Below are positions 21,740 to 31,964 of a stretch of 64,000 nucleotides of DNA, piece by piece. The notes beneath the pieces were generated by a model that was given only the letters and a program-made list of their open reading frames with translations, was not told the DNA's origin and did no database searches. The DNA is taken from NCBI GenBank assembly GCA_029204225.1, contig CM055098.1, positions 55,872,537-55,936,536 on the forward strand. The letters are read 5' to 3'. Position 1 is the stretch's first letter. Each line of letters starts with the position of its first letter. Position numbers and translations under genes: made by a program. This DNA comes from Diphasiastrum complanatum. Its lineage: Eukaryota; Streptophyta; Lycopodiopsida; Lycopodiales; Lycopodiaceae.

Positions 21740-23040
21740 GAGAGTCTGAAATTGAGAAACATATATTATGAGATACGTAAATATTGTGAATGTGTTGTGA
21801 ATATTGATTTTGAATATTCTTAAAAACTTAAATACTCTACAACGTAATTGTGATTAATATGGACTTTCGTAAATACAAATTATGAATGTTAAAACGGAAT
21901 TATTATGGATGTTCAACGTCTTTCCATTTCTATTGTATCATTCCGTCGAACAACATTTTAGCAAATGTTGTGCAATGCTTTTTGCTAAGTTTAAGAGAAA
22001 ATGATTGTGATGCTACAATTTGGAAAGAACACTACAAAAACGATCCAATTTTTAGAATTCAATATGATCAAATCACATCATTTGAAACATACATAAAACT
22101 TCTTACCAACAACAACAATCAATCGCCAGTACAATGTGACAGCTTTTGTTTGTTTTGATTTTGCAAATGCATGAATTATAAATTAGTAGTATATAATTGT
22201 GACACTGATTTAACAACAACAATTAGAGAAATTGTGACATGCATCAATCCAATTGGAACAATGCAAATCATCATTATTCAAACAAATACTGACAACAAAA
22301 TAGAAGTATATCTTCGGAAAGAACCAAAAACACCCATAGAACATCGTATCTCGTCAAACAACAAAAAACGAAAGCGATACAAATGGACAGAAACAATAAA
22401 ACAAAATCTACACACTCTAATAAATCAATTTCACTACTTTCCACAAATGTCGATTGTTAACAAATTTAAGCAAGTCCATCAAAACTCACAACTATCAAAC
22501 AACGACATCATTTATTACTTGAGAAAGTACATAAAAACAAATGAATATCATCAACTATTAAACGAAACAAAAAACACAATAATGAATTCATTGAGCAATT
22601 TCAGTGAGCAAAAAATATCTGTTAAAGATTTCATACAAAAACATGGAGGAAATTTCAAAAAAATTGGAAAGTACAAAGAAAGAATCAACGATTCTCCTAA
22701 AACAAGATAATTTATCTAGGCTCTTCAACAACTCATGGGCTAAAATGCTCAAAATATAACAAAGTCATATAACAAATTTATCCTTTTTAATTAAGATTTT
22801 AATTGATTCAAACCATTGTTTGCAAAAGCCAACAAGTACAAGAATGGAATCAACATAGTTCTCTAAAAAACAACTTTGTACAAACTTATAATAAATTGAT
22901 TTTTAAAATAAATAACAAATATTATAGATCTCATCTAACATTCAAATGTCTATTAAAAACTTACAACAAACTACTATCCAAATTTTGAAACTACAAAATA
23001 ATTTATCACAACAATATAAAAAACACTTTAAACAAATCCT
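21740..23040 (+). other. AT-rich insert of unknown origin
   Basis: A block much richer in A and T than the flanking leader and the downstream sequence. It holds the split reading frame 21886-22710 and a further small frame (22803-22988). It begins where the gypsy gag ends abruptly and stops before a sequence of ordinary composition near 23041. No terminal repeats or target duplication were recognised. It could be a captured organellar, viral or foreign fragment, or AT-rich host sequence. Confidence 0.5.
21886..22710 (+). pseudogene. Unrecognised AT-rich reading frame with one in-frame stop
   Basis: Two open segments (21886-22158 and 22159-22710) lie in the same frame with only a TGA at 22156-22158 between them, giving about 274 codons in total. 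The product is rich in Asn, Ile, Lys and Thr. Features: a hydrophobic start; then WKEHYKNDPIFRIQYDQIT; a beta-like stretch (GTMQIIIIQTNTDNKIEVYL); a basic KKRKRYKW segment opening a helical region (WTETIKQNLHTLINQF; SNNDIIYYLRKY) that vaguely resembles a Myb/SANT-type fold; and a helical C-terminus. I do not recognise the family. The codon and amino-acid bias differ from every other frame in the window. It could be a decayed gene from a foreign source or chance openness in AT-rich DNA. The length across one stop argues mildly against chance, but low GC also lowers the significance. Confidence 0.45.
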
Positions 23041-23159
23041 AAAATTTTAGGATTCATGCTATTATGACATGGCAAGGCCTTTGTGGTACAATACCACATC
23101 GTCCTTGTTATGAAATGAGGGCCAAAAAATTAATTATTAATTAATTAATTAATTATGAT

Positions 23160-23220
23160 GAACCGTACCACGGTTCAGGAACCGTGGTACGGTTCACCCC
23201 ACGGTTCTGACAACCGTGGG
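23160..23220. repeat. Two adjacent perfect hairpins
   Basis: Bases 23160-23176 (gaaccgtaccacggttc) and 23179-23195 are exact inverted copies separated by only 'ag'. Bases 23198-23206 (cccacggtt) and 23212-23220 (aaccgtggg) form a second perfect stem with a 5-nt loop. Both contain the ACGGTT/AACCGT core. They follow a ttaa-repeat (23130-23152). Confidence 0.9.
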
Positions 23221-24634
23221 TACTGTGGGGTCTTCTAAAATATTTTGGGCCTCCTTCCCAAGCGGCAATGGGTCTGAAATCACAAAAAACTCAATAGAAA
23301 TAAAGCTTAACACGGGATCACATTACTTCATAGTTTTTCCAAAAACATTCATTCTGCTGGGCAGCGCATTTTCAGATAATTCTTAATAGAAAAGATTTAC
23401 AAGGAAACAATACAGGCAAGAATCTCTACTTTCAAGACAATGGGCTTTTCATTGTGAAGCCAAAAGGATGAAAAAGACAGTGCTACAAAATTGAACAATT
23501 AGCTGAAATCAAGATCTTCTATTACAATAACTATGATATATATGCTACCTCACATTGTCTGATGCATGTTAAGGAATTATGGATCAATAATGCTAGGCAA
23601 AGGCATCCCAAACAAAAATAAGTTTTATGCAATTTGTGAAGACACTTGAACAGCCTTTAACCAAAAAAACCAGGAGGGGTTACATAAAATCTGCTCACAG
23701 AGCATTGAGCAGTTGTAGTATCGTGTGTTAGTTAGAGTGCAACATCAGCCATGTTACTTTTTAGAGTGGACGGTGAGTTCCGTGAGCTTTAAGTAACGAT
23801 CAACATCCAGTGGTTGTAGTGAATATTGACTCTACTAAATTACCTGGCATGGAGAGCAACTGCACTTTACGAGAGAATGAACTTGCGATACATGAACCAG
23901 AAGGAACTGATTTGCCAAAGCAATGGAATAATATTGTGAAGTGATCAATGAGTCCCTACCAACAACAACAATATCTGTTCTTCTTTATTTATGAGCTCTT
24001 TTCAAATTATTAGCCAGCAAAAGTTCCGAGGCCAACATGATTCACCTTTCATCAAAGTGCAGCTCCAGCAATAATTTTTGAATGAATTCTGTTCTCCTGG
24101 ACAATGATATAGTGTTCACTGGAGAATACTTTAATCAATTCACTGCTTAAGTTGGAAAAACTTTATCAGAAATAAGATTCTACGCTTGTTATTCTTTGAT
24201 ACTTCTTGCCTGAATTGCTAAGAGCTCTCAATGATTTTCCAAACTAGGTGAGATATACTATGATTTTCCAAACAGGGGATTTATCTCCTTAGTGGTTGGA
24301 TGGGCTACAGGAATTTGGAATACCATGCCTATTGTCTAGTGGTTAGACTGGTTATGCCAATGTAGTCTCCCAGTGAACACAGTTGGTTGGTTGGGTGGTG
24401 AGTTCTATGTCCAACTCTCTAGTGGAATTTTACTAACCTTGATACGATCCTCAGGTGGTTCGATTGGCAGCCTTCACATCTATTGGGTAACGAAACCCAT
24501 CTGTATGTTGACAACTTCACTGGCTACAACTTGCGCAATCATAAAATTGGCCTTCTTTTGAGAAGTTTTTCATGGTGAAACTCTTGCAGAGAGGCAAGTG
24601 AACGTTTCAACTGTTATCAGACTCTTTCACTTTA
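23221..24634. other. No gene recognised (3' flank of the PPR gene)
   Basis: About 1.4 kb without a supported coding frame, downstream of the minus-strand PPR-DYW gene. Part of it may be that gene's 3' untranslated region. No clear repeat was seen. Confidence 0.5.
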
Positions 24635-27218
24635 TCACCAAAAGTCCCGGCAAAAGTATGTGCCATCCTTGAAGAAAGAGAATAAAATCCCTGACAGCAA
24701 TTCTTCTTCCAACAAATTTTGATATCGACTTGGTGGCAAAGTGCCAGTCACAGCATATGTAAAATGTGCAGAGAAATACCAGGAGGTGCAAATTAGTCCA
24801 AGTATGATTGCCAGATTCTCACTGTGGGGCCATAATAAACGTTCTTTCCCCTCCTCTACATCATGCAGCACAATTTGCATCTCTGCCACGTAACCTGCCT
24901 TCTTGATGTGCACATGTAAGTCTTTTGATTCCGCAGAATTTCTAGGATACGTGAATATGTTTGATCATGCACTCTATCATCCACATTGAGATTATGTACG
25001 TGACCATCTACGGGCTAGCTCAATTCATTGAGCAGCCTGAGTCCTTGAGCACATGGCTTTTCATCTTCAACTATAATACTTTCTCTTTCATATTTCAATG
25101 ACCAGCAGCAGCATACATGTTAGACAGAAGAACATAAGCTGAAGCGCATTGAGGGTCCACATCAAGCAGTTTTCTTGCAATACGTTCTCCCATCTCAACG
25201 TTCCCAGAATTTCGGCAAGCTCCAAGCAAAGCTGTCCATATAGTCAAGTTAGGTTCACAAGGCATCTTAGTTATCAGGGCCTCTGCCTCATCAAGTTTGC
25301 CAGCACGCCCAAGGAGGTCAACCATACAGCTATAATGTTCCACTTCAGTGGAGACCGCACAAACTGGATTCATATGTTCGAAGTAGAAGTGGCCTTCATC
25401 AATTAGGCCTGCATGGTTACATGCTGAGAGAAGACCAACAAAAGTGATGCCATCAGTATCTAAATCTTCTTGAAACATATGTTCCAAGAGTCTTAGCGCT
25501 TCCTTGCCATGCCCATGCAGAGCATATCCCATAATCATTGCATTCCATGAAACATGATCGCGAGAAGGCATGTGGTTGAATATTCGACACGCATCCTCTA
25601 TGCAACCGGATTTGGAATACATGTCAATCAAGCAATTTGCAATCGCAACATCTGAAACACATCCAGTTTCCATCACCTTTGCATGAACATGCCTACCTTC
25701 TTTCAGTGCTGCCACATTCGAACATGCAGAAAGGACACCAACAAAAGTCAAGTTAACTGGCTCTACACTTTCTAATAACATTTGCTGATAAAATTTCAAG
25801 GCTTTCTGCTCTTGCCCGCACTTCACATAACCTCCAATCATGGCTGTCCAAGAAATCACATCAGTTGTAAAACCATCATTGAACACTTTGCAAGAATCTT
25901 CAATGCTGCCACATTTAGCATACATGTCAATAAGGCAATTCCTCACTCTGATATCTGCCTCACATCCATATTGAATGATTTGTGCGTGGACAAGCCGGCC
26001 TTCTTCCAATGCTGCCGTGTTAGCACAGGCATTGAGCACACTTACAAAGGTGACGGCATCTGGCTTCACCTGCTCTAATTGCATTTGTCGATACAAGTCT
26101 AAAGCTTTCTCACTTTGCCCAAACTTTCCATACCCCACTATCATGACAGTCCAAGAAACCACTTCACGGCATCTCATGTCAGAAAATGTTGTGAATGCAT
26201 TTTCTAAGCTTCCACATTTGATATACATATCAACAAGACAACTCTCCACCATGACATTGCATTCACAATCATGCTGTAAAATTTCTGCATGAACACGCCT
26301 TCCATCTTCCAGTGCTGCTAATTCAGCACATGCATTAAGGACACCCACAAAGGTGGCTGTGTCTGCCTTAACCTGTTCACGCTGCATCTGCCAGTAAAGT
26401 TCCAAAGCCTTTAGACTTTGCCCACACTTGACATAGCCGACAATCATTGCATTCCATGACACTACGTCGCACTCAAATTCATACACGTTGAAAACTTTGC
26501 AAGAATCCTCTATGCTACCACATTTGGCATACATGTCAATCAGGCCACTCCCTACAAAAACATTTGACTGACATCCATCTTCTAGTATTTGTGCATGAAG
26601 ATGCCTTCCCTCTGGTAAAGCTGCCATGCTGGCACAAGCGTTAAGAACACTCACAAAGGCAAACGTGTCTGGCTTTACATTCTCTAATTGCATCTGCCGA
26701 TACAGTGACAGGGCCTTTTCACCTTGCCCAGACTTGGCATGTGCAACTATCATAGCAGTCCATGAAACCACATCCCGTGCATTTATCTTGCTGAATGCTC
26801 TACATGCATCATCTATGCTTCCACATTTAGAGTACATGTTAACCAAGCTATTCCCCACAAATAGATCCGAATCGTATCCATTTTCAACTGTTTGAGCATG
26901 TACGAGCCTGCCCTCTTCCAAAGCCGTTAGACTAGCGCATGCGTTAAGCACTTGAACCATAGTAAAAGTGTCTGGTTTGATACTTTCATGTTGCATTTGC
27001 TTGTATAAATCCAGTGCCAACCTATACTGCCCATCCTTGACAAACCGTAAAAGGACTGTATTCCAGGAAAAGACACTTTGTTGTATTGTCCCCGTAACCG
27101 TAGCTAGCCTTGCTTTGACCCATCGCGGGTTTCCCTTTCTCCATATCCATAAGCCTTGCTGTGTACGCTTATGCTTGAAATCAGGATGACGGGAATTCAG
27201 CTGGCATTGAAAAACCAC
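24635..27218 (-). pseudogene. PLS-class PPR protein with E and DYW domains; DYW part broken
   Basis: PLS-DYW proteins bind organellar transcripts and edit C to U in plastids or mitochondria. The frame runs from 27218 to a stop at 25095 (707 codons). It holds about six P-L-S triplets, each recognisable by its [DV]V[VI]SW[NT]xM start (for example VVSWTAMI, VVSWNAMI, HVSWNAMI), VLNACA L-motifs and NxLVDMYxKCGS S-motifs. The E motifs are IWTALLGACRNSGNVEMGERIA to YVLLSNMYAAAGH. The frame stops there, but DYW sequence continues in shifted frames: KKAGYVAEMQIVLHDVEE, HSENLAI (the HxE zinc/catalytic motif), then in another frame ICCDWHFATKSISKFVGRR, and a final FFKDGTYFCRDFW-stop at 24635. The CxxCH zinc motif has Trp in place of the second Cys. 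The PPR-E part could still be made; the deaminase cannot. Confidence 0.92.
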
Positions 27219-27259
27219 ACATAATCATTCACCTGATAAAAAATGGGAAAGGCATTCTA

Positions 27260-27974
27260 AAGGGGGAAACTATCAAAAGAACTGATCAAGTCGTTTGGAA
27301 ACGGAGCAGTACATAGATATCAATCGGGCAAGACGGAAGAGATTGAGGAAGTCACACATGAAAACTAGACCCCTTACCTTACACAACCTGTGATCCCACC
27401 ATTGTGAAGGATCTGAAAAAAACGATTCCCAAACTTTTTCCATACTCCTGTCCTGCCCTAACAAAATAAACACAGCAACAACTTGAGCCATAAACTTCAA
27501 GATTAGCACTACAAATAAAGCCTTCCAATCAGAAATGTTGTCTGAAAGACACAAAACTGCAATCAGAGATGACATGACGGATCCACACTAATACTGATCC
27601 GCTTATAAACCCTAAACCCTAAACCCAGTTCAAAATTTTGAGTCCCACACTAAAATGGCTGCAATAACATGCCAACATCCTGATCCTTGGAATACCCATT
27701 TTCCAGAAAGCACAAGCCTAAAGAGAGAGCTTACTTGCGAGGGCTGTGTAGCCAAGGGAGATTCCGGGGACTTGCAAGAAGAAACAGAGTGGTGTTGTAT
27801 GCCAGAAGAAACATCCTGTGAGCAGAGAGCAGAGAGATTCTGCTTCAAAGGCGTGCATGGTGATGATGATACAGATGCTGATTTCTTCACCATCACCAAT
27901 CTGGGGCATGCAGCAGCAAAGGGAGGCAGAGGCTGCAATAAAATCGCTCCCATTTTGATGTGATTCACCTGCAA
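27260..27974 (-). CDS. Probable 5' exon of the PPR gene with organelle transit peptide
   Basis: Upstream of the PPR frame on the same strand, a 114-codon frame starts at 27974 (or at the internal Met of MGAILLQPLPPF). It is rich in Ser, Ala, Leu and Pro, poor in acidic residues near the start, and contains RLVMVKKSASVSSSPCTPLKQ, as expected of a plastid or mitochondrial targeting peptide. It could be joined to the 27218 frame by splicing, but exact donor and acceptor sites were not established. The foldback repeat at 27993-28309 lies just upstream of this putative start. Confidence 0.4.
27607..27627. promoter_or_regulatory. Telobox-like AAACCCTAAACCC repeat
   Basis: The sequence contains aaaccctaaaccctaaacc. 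Teloboxes are common near transcription starts of plant housekeeping and organelle-related genes. It lies near the 5' end of the minus-strand PPR gene. It is too short to be telomeric. Confidence 0.5.
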
Positions 27975-27992
27975 AAGCTAACATCCATTATG

Positions 27993-28309
27993 TATTATGG
28001 AAGGAGCTGCCAGAGGCCATTCTGCCCGAGCCTAAATTTTTTTGGAAATTCGAATCGGGCAAAATGGCCTCTGCCTGGCCCCTTCCATTGCGTAATGGAT
28101 TTTTGGACCCTTTTTAAACCAATCCTTTGCTGCCATGTGGCAGCCTGTAAGCAAAATCAGCACTAAGATTTTTTGAGACCAATCCGATGCTGCCACGTGG
28201 CAGATGCAGGCAGAATCTACAATAAATTAAGGAAAAAAAAAAAACAGGTGACTATTCTGCTTTTTAATTTGTTAAGAAATGGACATAATAGTCACCAAAA
28301 ATCCATTAC
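27993..28309 (+). mobile_element. Dispersed foldback/MITE-like repeat, copy B
   Basis: Same orientation and structure as 9162-9501: opening tattatggaaggagc; paired 'cagaggccattctgcccg' and 'cgggcaaaatggcctctgcc'; two 'accaatcc.atgctgcca.gtggcag' modules; closing 'ccaaaaatccattac'. Compared with copy A it lacks about 40 bp in the first foldback. Similar 'atccattatgtat' and 'atccattacgtat' lie at the two ends. No ORF. Confidence 0.82.
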
Positions 28310-30014
28310 GTATCAAGATCCACTATATGAAATGTATAGGGCAATTGTTTCATCTATAAAACAATCTTAAAACTATAACTCTTAGTGACCTTTCATCTAT
28401 AGAAACAGTCTTAAAATCATTAAGAGATCCATAAAATTATGGTCTTATCTACTACAAAGGTCATTACAAACCACCCAGGTCTAAAATTATGACGAGATAC
28501 ATAAAATTGTGGGGATTATCAAATACAAAGGTCATTAAAAACACCCAACTGTAAAATTATGACGAGATCCATAAAATTATGGTGATCATTCATAAGGATG
28601 GTGAGGCTTGTCAAATGTCAATCTTTATGGGCACGACTCTGTTTTACACTTTTTTTCTACAAATTTGTTGGGGTGACCAAAGGTTTTATATCGATTTTGG
28701 TGTAGTATTTTGGTCAAATGAAGAGCGGCAATTTGATTGGCCAGTTTGAACCCCTGCGATTTGATTGGTCCATTTTTGTGCCCCTGGCAACTCAACTGCT
28801 GGGCAATGTCCCCAGGCCCAAAAAATGGGCTTGAGTTGGCCCTACGTGATATGGGTCCCGTGCCACATCATTTGCCCCATGGTGGCAACTCAAGCTAAAT
28901 CTGAAAAGGGAGGAGACCCTTTTTTCCTCCCTGGACCAATGGGAGGACTCCATTTTAAGTTTGGGACTTGCCAGGCACTGTAGTGTGAAACCAATCTAAG
29001 AACGGAAGAGAACCTCTTCTGTTGCTTTGTTGGTGATAAACATGTTTTTCCTTCAGCTTGCTTAATGCTATGATGGTTTATAGTTTCGATGAATTGTAGC
29101 ATAATTGCATAAACAATCTTTCTATCATATCGTTTATGGCATGACAATCAATATTGTACAATCCTTGATTGTCAGTAGTTGACAAACTTATGTTAGATTT
29201 TGTTAATGTCTTTTCCATGCCAATAGGCATATAAGATGAAAAAAAAATACATGTCAAGTGTGTGGTACAGTGGGAAAGTGTCGAAGCTTTTCAGAGCTTG
29301 ATCTTTGTGAAGCGTTTTCGAGAAGCGTTGCAGGAGATCTTCATTTACTCTCGCCTGATGATGATGGAGCGCTTGGTTTAGCCATTTGATTGCATGCGTT
29401 GGCCTCCTATTTGACCACTCTGCTAAATGTTGCCCCTCGATTTTTCTCATGAGATTAGGCGATTGATTTTCTTCTAGTTTTTCTTTCTGATAGTTGATGC
29501 GCTTCTTCCTACTGGTTGATTTGTTTCAAGACAATGTTATGGATATTTTGGTTTTTTTCATTTTGAAAGATAGACCCATTCTTTGCTCCTCATTCTCTTG
29601 ATTAGCAAATACACCAAAATGTCAACGGCTATGATGATTGATTGTAATCCATAGATGTTGAGGCAATGACATCTCATCAATCTGTTGAGCAATGCTACTA
29701 GGGTGATTACTTTTCACCAAGTTCATAACTAAGCCCTCTTCAAATGTAAGTTTAGAGAATTGCAATCATAGCGCTTGGAAGATACTTAAGCAATTGCTCT
29801 CTTTACTATACCACATCCGTTCTCCTAGGCATTTATTATAATATTTGGCGTACTTAGCAACCGTTGGTTTTTGTTGAAAGAACTTTTTCAGATGCTGCTT
29901 CTTTCTAAGGCACAAACAATTATTCATGTAGTTTGCAATGTAGCCACTACTACTTCACGCTTCTTCACATGTTAACTATTGATAGAAGTGAACATTTGTG
30001 GTGGCAACAATCTT
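28310..30014. other. Noncoding stretch with a minor tandem repeat
   Basis: Imperfect tandem units sharing 'gagatccataaaattatgg' start near 28424, 28494 and 28562, with intervening 'tacaaaggtcatta' blocks. The rest, including 28600-29450, shows no convincing coding frame. Confidence 0.55.
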
Positions 30015-30190
30015 GGTGGAAAGTGGGCCTAAGATTGTAGGTCAAGACTCTCTAATCAAAGTGTCATGGTAGGTTTATAAGAATGTCATGTATAAGTTGA
30101 ATGATCCAGGTGGGAAGTGAGACTGAGATTGTAGCTCACCTCATCAAAGTGTCTTGATAGGTGTGTAAGAATGTCATGTGTAAGTTGAAG
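30015..30190 (+). repeat. Imperfect direct repeat, two units spaced 94 bp
   Basis: Unit 1 (30015-30102) and unit 2 (30109-30190) share ggtgg.aagtg.g.ct.agattgtag, atcaaagtgtc.tg.tagg and taagaatgtcatgt.taagttgaa. It lies immediately upstream of the retrotransposon gag and may be part of that element's LTR or leader. Confidence 0.75.
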
Positions 30191-30299
30191 ACATGATTTT
30201 CTACAAATAGAGGACATAGAGCATAGAGCAAGGTAGTAGCTGAGGTAGAAGAAGATAAAGAAAAGGACAAGAACAACAAGAAGAAGAAGCAAAGCATGA

Positions 30300-31017
30300 T
30301 TGTTAGCTGATGCCATGCCCCGAGGTGTTGATGCAAAACCTCTCCACTCAAAAGGGCTTCCAACAGAGATGAAGTTGAGAGCCGAGTCTGAGAGCACGAG
30401 GATTATTAGTGCTAGACAGAGATGTATATTTTGTGAGCCCCATAGTAATTCCCGAAAGATAACCAATCATCCAAATGATGAGAACAAGTCTTATCGTCTA
30501 ATATCTCAGGTAAATCAAGATCCTGGACCATCCAGATGGACACCTAATCTTGAGGATCAACTTGTTCAACATGCTTACCATACCGCACGATCCGACAAAT
30601 GAGCACCCCGATCAGAATTACCAAAGTTCGATAATGTGGACTCTCATAGATTTTTACAAGTCTTTAAGAATGCATGTGAAGTATATGGAGAATATACTAA
30701 CAATGCAAAAGTCCAACTTTTTTCAATGACCATTTTAGAGAAAACACGAGAGTGGTTTTTTAACCTCGATCGTGATGATTCGACTACACTTAGTGATATA
30801 AAAATAAAAAAAGATGAACATGTACGTGACTACATCGAGCGCTTTAAGCATCTAAGAAGTCAAGTCCAAGAATAGCTAACTAATAAAATGTTGATCATAT
30901 GGTTTATAGTTGGCCTTTAAGGCGCATCCAGAAATAGCTTAAACCTAGGCAAGAGTATTTTACTCTTAAGTCTGCTATATCCAATGCCATTCATGAAGAA
31001 GATGAAAGGCCTAATGA
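30300..31017 (+). pseudogene. Retrotransposon gag, 5' part (interrupted by the CACTA element)
   Basis: Gag of an LTR retrotransposon, probably Ty3/gypsy. It opens with a basic N-terminal segment ending RAESESTRIISARQRC (about 30380-30424). A stop at 30601 follows, then the typical 'retrotrans_gag' core: PKFDNVDSHRFLQVFKNACEVYGEY, KVQLFSMTILEKTREWFFNLD and KKDEHVRDYIERFKHLRSQ up to a stop at 30873. Past that stop the sequence continues through ISNAIHEEDERPN to 31017, where the CACTA transposon begins. It resumes at 46051 in a compatible frame (EDQKEKRAHLVYLDNHPSEP). Stops and a deletion within the core show it was already decayed, or has decayed since. Confidence 0.85.
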
Positions 31018-31428
<411 letters not shown>

Positions 31429-31570
31429 GTCGTGGCAAAAAATTGAGAAAAACACATGTACATTTTCTGGAACTTTTGGGCCAATATGGCAAATTTGCGA
31501 AAAAGTTATCTGAAATGCAGAAACAGTTGCCATGGCAAAAATTGGGGTTGTATGGTAGTAACAACACTTT

Positions 31571-31964
31571 CTATTGCCATTTCTTTTGTGTCTTAGAATA
31601 GAAGTTATTCAATGTAGAATTTTAATTCGGATTGGTGCATGATATATAAGCGCACATGCATAATGAAAATGATCAGTTGCATGTATAGTACATGTAACAC
31701 AAACACATGCCATATGGATTAAACTTTATGATTGCTTGATACACATAGCTACATACAATAATGTTTGAAAATATGCATGTACTGGATCTATATATACGAG
31801 TTTTGATAACATGTGAGTTGTTAAAAAAAACTTTATGATTGCACAATGTGCTAACATTACTAGAATCAATAGGGAAAATAGTTTCGAATTTCTTAGCTAA
31901 AATAGTTGCACAGATATATGCAAAGTACATTTAATTTCGATATCACTCTGTCTCTAAATCATCA
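31571..31964. other. CACTA internal noncoding stretch, downstream of TNP2
   Basis: AT-rich sequence between the left subterminal repeats and the end of the TNP2-type gene on the minus strand. It probably contains that gene's 3' untranslated region. No separate feature is seen. Confidence 0.5.

Noticed and set aside
24320-24400. tRNA-like sequence (gtctagtggttagactgg)
   Set aside because: It resembles a D-arm and A box, but no anticodon arm, T-loop (GGTTCRA) or matching acceptor stem follows at the right distance.
27607-27627. Possible interstitial telomere
   Set aside because: Only about three CCCTAAA units; more likely a telobox motif near a gene start.
28765-28983. Foldback suspected from 'ggcaactcaa' and 'ttgagttggcc'
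   Set aside because: The arms are short and spaced irregularly; no second copy and no defined ends.
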